This document shows, in pieces, positions 49,057-52,213 of a stretch of DNA of 52,213 nt. The stretch spans positions 1-52,213 of the forward strand of contig JACQVS010000167.1 in the NCBI GenBank assembly GCA_016209605.1, in the 5' to 3' direction. This stretch comes from Planctomycetota bacterium (lineage in GTDB: Bacteria; Planctomycetota; UBA8108; JACQVS01). The notes beneath the pieces were generated by a model. The model was not told where the DNA came from. It ran no database searches and saw only the letters and a program-made list of their open reading frames with translations. The translations under genes were made by a program, and so were the position numbers. The number at the start of each line of letters is the position of its first letter. Position 1 is the stretch's first letter.

Positions 49057-51456
49057 TCATGCTTTCTTCATGGACACGCGGTTGGCGTTCCAGAACTGTT
49101 CTGACGTCAACGGATCGGTATAAGCTTCTACAAGTTCCGAGGGATTCTGACCGACTCCCTCGCACCATCGGCCTCCTTTCTGATGCCCGAGACCCCAGGG
49201 AAAAGCCACCACGCCGGGCATGACCCCCTGAAATAACTTGACGCGCGTACGAATCCTGCCGCGGCGGGATTCTACAACGACTTCATCGCCGTCTTTGATT
49301 CCCAGCTGCTCCCCGGTAACCGGATTGATCTCGACCCAATTCCTCCAGCGCTCCTGCTTGTTCCTACCAAAGGTATCCATCAACCACGGGACGTTCGCGT
49401 CTGTCATCCCCGCCAGGCTCGGCAAGGGATACACGTACAAGCTCAAAGGAAAGGTCTCATCGGAAGGCTCGCTGTGAACCGGCTCGTAGTGTGGAAGACA
49501 CCGGATATCATCCTCAATGGATCCGGGCTTCAAACTCTCGGCGATCACCGTGGAGTGGAATGCGAACCGCCGCGGCGGGGCGCGAAAGACCCTGTCCCAT
49601 TCGCGGTGGTAGTAGATCGGGTCCGTCCAGCCTCCGCTTTGCAATGCCTGTCTGAAGAAATCCTCTTCCCCGCCCGTCATCTGAAAGCGCCATCCTGCCC
49701 CCTCGAGCAAGCGGGTCCAGCCTTCCTCCTCCCTGGAGCTGAAGGGGCCGCCGCGATTGGACGCATGGAGATGTTTGAAAACCGTCCTCACTACTGCTTC
49801 GGCATCCTTGAAAGGCAAGGCCGCGGGAAGGGTTCCGCCCAATCGGCGCGCCAGCTCGAGGATCAAATCGGCCGAGGCGAGCCCCTCCTGAGGCCAATCT
49901 ATCACCGGCTGCCCGATGGTCACCGCCGGTTGTCCGGTCAGAGTGTGGCCAACGTCCACATCCCAGCGAGTCAGAAAGTGCCTCTCCGGAATGATCAGGT
50001 CCGCGAAGCTCGCGGTTTCGTTGAGCCACGGAGACAAGCTCACGACAAACGGAATCTTGGCGAGCGCCTGCCTCACGCGCTCCGGGTGCGGGCTAGTGAA
50101 AACGATATCGACGTCTCCAAGAACCATGACTTCGTTGGGGTAAGGCAGCTCGGCGAGCACGTGTTCCGCCAGGATGTGAGGAGCGTTCGCGCCGAGAGGA
50201 TAGGTGGCGCGGTCAGCGTTCTCAAAGCGCGGCCTGGAAAGGCCCCGCTCGGCGGTCTCATCCGGGTCCGGGGCGGGCAAGTTCAAGATCTCGAGATCTT
50301 GAAAACAGGTGACTCCTCCCGGCACGTCAATGCTGCCCACCAGCGCATTGAGGGAATGGATCGCCATGCGATCATAACATCGCTGAGTGGCCGCCCCGGA
50401 GCCATCGAAGCCGATCGCCAGGGCAGGTGCATTCGAGGCGAACTCCCTGGCCAAGCGAAAGATGGTTGCTTCGTGAACGCCGGTGATATTCGCCACTTTT
50501 GATGGGGCGTAGTCGCGGAGGACCAGCCGGCGGTAGCCGATCCGCTCGCCGGTTCCCCCGGCGGGGTCTTCGAAGCCATGGGTAAAGTTTTCGACGAAAT
50601 CTCGATCGTACAACCCTTCCCGCAAGATCACGTGGGCCAGCCCTAGCGCCAGAGCCCCCTCCGTTCCCGGACGAACGGGGATCCACTCGTCTGCCTTTGC
50701 CCCGGTGAGGGAGAGGCGCGGCTCCACGTGAATGAACCTGGCCCGAACCGCCTCTCCCTGGCCGCGGAGAGAGGCAAAGATCTCGCTTGCATGCGCGGGG
50801 GACCAATGGGCATCGAGCCACTGGCTGCCGAAGGACAGGACATACTTGGCCCTGGCCAGATCGTAGCCGACTGCCCGCCTCAATCCCTGCGTGGCCCAGA
50901 CGGCCGGATAGGCCACATGCCCCTCGGGAAAGGACCAGTCGATCAAATTATTGCTGCCATAGGCCTGGAGAAAGCGACTCCACAAGAGACGTGTCAATCC
51001 ACGGTCACCGTTGATCACCACCACCAGACTTTGTGGGCCCGGATCGCGCCGGATGGTTTTGAGCTTGGTGGCGAGACGCTCGATGGCTTCGTCCCACTCG
51101 ATCGGGCGGTAGCGTCCGGCCCCCTTCGGCCCAGCCAGCAGCATCGGCTTGGTGAGGCGGTCCGGGTTGTACAACGTCTGGAGGGCGGCTGGCGCCCGGG
51201 CGCACACGCCTCCATGATTGATCGGGTGCAAAGGATTCCCGGCGATTCCGACCACACTGTCATTCACCATCCGCACGCGCAGGCCACACCCTCCCGGGCA
51301 CTGGCGGCAGAGAGTCGTGGCAAAGCGCTCCAGAGGCTTGGACTCTTTCTTGGAGCCCGCGTAGATGATTCGTTGAAAGGGCGCTGGGGTGGCGCATAAA
51401 TTCGAGGTGCAGGCCGCACTCGCTGCCATGAGGAATTCTCGACGAGTCAAGAACAT
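49057..51456 (-). CDS. Molybdopterin-oxidoreductase-family subunit (QrcB/ActB/PsrA-like), Tat-exported
   Basis: The 799-residue product has a Tat signal (TRREFLMAASAAC) and an N-terminal [4Fe-4S] site CRQCPGGC with a fourth cysteine, C85 (C50, C53, C57, C85). Typical cofactor-binding blocks follow (AKYVLSFGSQWLDAHWSP, ADEWIPVRPGTEGALALGLA), and the C-terminal domain has MDTFGRNKQERWRNWVEINP and GIKDGDEVVVESRRGRIRTR. At the place where a Cys or Sec metal ligand is usual (about residues 172-182, LIDWSFPEGHV) there is none, leaving serine, or no metal, as in the QrcB and ActB subunits that carry no molybdenum. An active reductase with Ser ligation cannot be excluded. It is the second gene of the operon. 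Confidence 0.88.
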   Translation of the reverse strand: MFLTRREFLMAASAACTSNLCATPAPFQRIIYAGSKKESKPLERFATTLCRQCPGGCGLRVRMVNDSVVGIAGNPLHPINHGGVCARAPAALQTLYNPDRLTKPMLLAGPKGAGRYRPIEWDEAIERLATKLKTIRRDPGPQSLVVVINGDRGLTRLLWSRFLQAYGSNNLIDWSFPEGHVAYPAVWATQGLRRAVGYDLARAKYVLSFGSQWLDAHWSPAHASEIFASLRGQGEAVRARFIHVEPRLSLTGAKADEWIPVRPGTEGALALGLAHVILREGLYDRDFVENFTHGFEDPAGGTGERIGYRRLVLRDYAPSKVANITGVHEATIFRLAREFASNAPALAIGFDGSGAATQRCYDRMAIHSLNALVGSIDVPGGVTCFQDLEILNLPAPDPDETAERGLSRPRFENADRATYPLGANAPHILAEHVLAELPYPNEVMVLGDVDIVFTSPHPERVRQALAKIPFVVSLSPWLNETASFADLIIPERHFLTRWDVDVGHTLTGQPAVTIGQPVIDWPQEGLASADLILELARRLGGTLPAALPFKDAEAVVRTVFKHLHASNRGGPFSSREEEGWTRLLEGAGWRFQMTGGEEDFFRQALQSGGWTDPIYYHREWDRVFRAPPRRFAFHSTVIAESLKPGSIEDDIRCLPHYEPVHSEPSDETFPLSLYVYPLPSLAGMTDANVPWLMDTFGRNKQERWRNWVEINPVTGEQLGIKDGDEVVVESRRGRIRTRVKLFQGVMPGVVAFPWGLGHQKGGRWCEGVGQNPSELVEAYTDPLTSEQFWNANRVSMKKA

Positions 51457-51526
51457 CGTGAAGTCACCCGAATCTCAATAGCCATAAGAATCCGCGAACT
51501 TAAAGTTCAATTTTTGCAGGGCCCTC

Positions 51527-52036
51527 TCAGGAGGCGCCCGCCGGGCTGGGCGCCGGAGCGGATCCCAGGCCGCTCGCCACCGCGCGCTGCAGCTCCCTCG
51601 CCCACAAGGCTTGCAAGTTGAGCAGACGGCGGCCAATGATCTCGGAAAGTTTGTGGCTGAAGAGATACCCGATCCGCGGGAAGGCATCGAAGAGCCGCAC
51701 CAGCTCGGTTCTTGGGAAACCGATCAACTCGGTGGCCTCCGCGGCCCGCGCTGAAAGGGTGAAGCGGTAGGGTTTCACAAAGCTGGACCACCCCAGCGTG
51801 CGGCCAGAGGGCAGCGACTCGAGGGTGATGTCCTTGATCACGCCGCCGAACGACAAAGGGAAGCAGAGGTCCATGCTCCCCTTCAAAACCACGTAAAGTT
51901 TGTCCGCGTTGTCGCCCAGCAGGAACAGGTACTCACCCGCGCGCAAGGATCGGGGTCTGGCGATCGCCGCCAGACGCGACACCTCGTCGTCGCACAGGCC
52001 ATCGAACAACTCGGCCCGCCTCAGAACTTCCTCCAT
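51527..52036 (-). CDS. Cyclic-nucleotide-binding-domain protein without DNA-binding domain (proximal)
   Basis: The 169-residue product has a single cNMP-binding fold: VLRRAELFDGLCDDEVSRL, LRAGEYLFLLGDNADKLYVV, the cassette region SGRTLGWSSFVKPYRFTLSA and a helical tail. It has no helix-turn-helix. ATG 52036 is preferred because AAAGGATCCCC precedes it; ATG 52081 would add 15 residues. It opens the respiratory operon and is a paralogue of the last gene (41243-41728). Both keep LGWSS and FTLS. The ligand is unknown, and a structural or redox-sensing role in the complex is as likely as cAMP binding. Confidence 0.78.
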   Translation of the reverse strand: MEEVLRRAELFDGLCDDEVSRLAAIARPRSLRAGEYLFLLGDNADKLYVVLKGSMDLCFPLSFGGVIKDITLESLPSGRTLGWSSFVKPYRFTLSARAAEATELIGFPRTELVRLFDAFPRIGYLFSHKLSEIIGRRLLNLQALWARELQRAVASGLGSAPAPSPAGAS

Positions 52037-52084
52037 GGGGATCCTTTCAGAGATTTTGTCGCCGTTAGACTTTATCATCAAAAC

Positions 52085-52185
52085 TTCTTCGCAGGCTGCG
52101 GAGATGTCTTGGCGTCCCAGGACCGCTCTCCAATTCGCTTTGCGTCTTAACTTTGCGTCCTTTGCGTCTTTGCGGTTATTATTGG
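52085..52185. repeat. Dispersed intergenic repeat, copy 2 (inverted relative to copy 1)
   Basis: Palindrome TCTTCGCA (52085-52092)/TGCGGAGA (52096-52103) is followed by CCGCTCTCCAATTCGCTTTG and CGTCTTAACTTTGCGTCCTT. The reverse complement matches 23050-23118 block by block. It lies upstream of the respiratory operon, between its first gene and the window edge. Confidence 0.65.
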
Positions 52186-52213
52186 GTTGCGGGCGGAGCG
52201 CGAAGCGCGCAGC

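Overview
The window is about 52 kb of GC-rich bacterial DNA with short intergenic gaps. Two secreted proteins of the planctomycete/verrucomicrobial 'PVC-type' haem family, two exported Gfo/Idh/MocA oxidoreductases, a giant LamG/IPT protein ending in a dockerin-like domain, and a phage-type integrase with a small helix-turn-helix partner point to an uncultured member of the PVC superphylum or a group with similar gene content (Planctomycetota, Verrucomicrobiota, Acidobacteriota). No rRNA or ribosomal protein gene is present, so the phylum is inference.

Positions 1-3092 are one end of an integrated element. Small unknown genes and AT-rich debris are followed by a helix-turn-helix gene and a tyrosine integrase. 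The 3' end of the integrase gene runs antisense into a tRNA-Val(TAC) gene, the likely attachment site. Chromosome proper begins to the right with a homologue of Pus10, the archaeal/eukaryotic tRNA pseudouridine-54/55 synthase, which is unexpected in a bacterium.

Positions 4.2-14.5 kb hold a TraF-like outer-membrane protein, an FGGY sugar kinase with a small in-frame tandem repeat, a secreted protein of unknown function, and a minus-strand group of three: a protein with a weakly TIR-like C-terminus, an HD-GYP-type protein with a degenerate GYP motif, and a large soluble protein sharing an N-terminal module with the HD-GYP protein. Positions 14.6-31.7 kb carry the PVC-type haem proteins, a small winged-helix gene with an NtrC-type regulator, a candidate structured RNA with its own terminator, two Gfo/Idh/MocA oxidoreductases, a PaaK-type adenylate-forming enzyme, a HAF-like propeller protein and two gene remnants. 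Positions 31.8-39.0 kb are one gene for a 2409-residue secreted protein.

Positions 39.2-41.2 kb are a two-gene operon, a UTP-sugar-1-phosphate uridylyltransferase and a plant-like glucuronokinase, behind a strong promoter and a leader that is nearly all one 17-bp hairpin. Together they could convert glucuronate to UDP-glucuronate. Positions 41.2-52.0 kb are a minus-strand respiratory operon: a molybdopterin-family subunit, a four-cluster ferredoxin, an NrfD/ActC-like quinone-binding membrane subunit, a 21-haem-motif cytochrome, a redoxin-TPR-cytochrome fusion and a five-haem membrane-anchored cytochrome. It is bracketed by two related cyclic-nucleotide-binding-domain proteins. The core matches the plan of the Qrc complex and alternative complex III, but the cytochrome partners differ from both. 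This operon and the bacterial Pus10 are the most notable contents. An intergenic repeat built on a short palindrome occurs near 23.1 and 52.1 kb, with a related palindrome at 29.1 kb.
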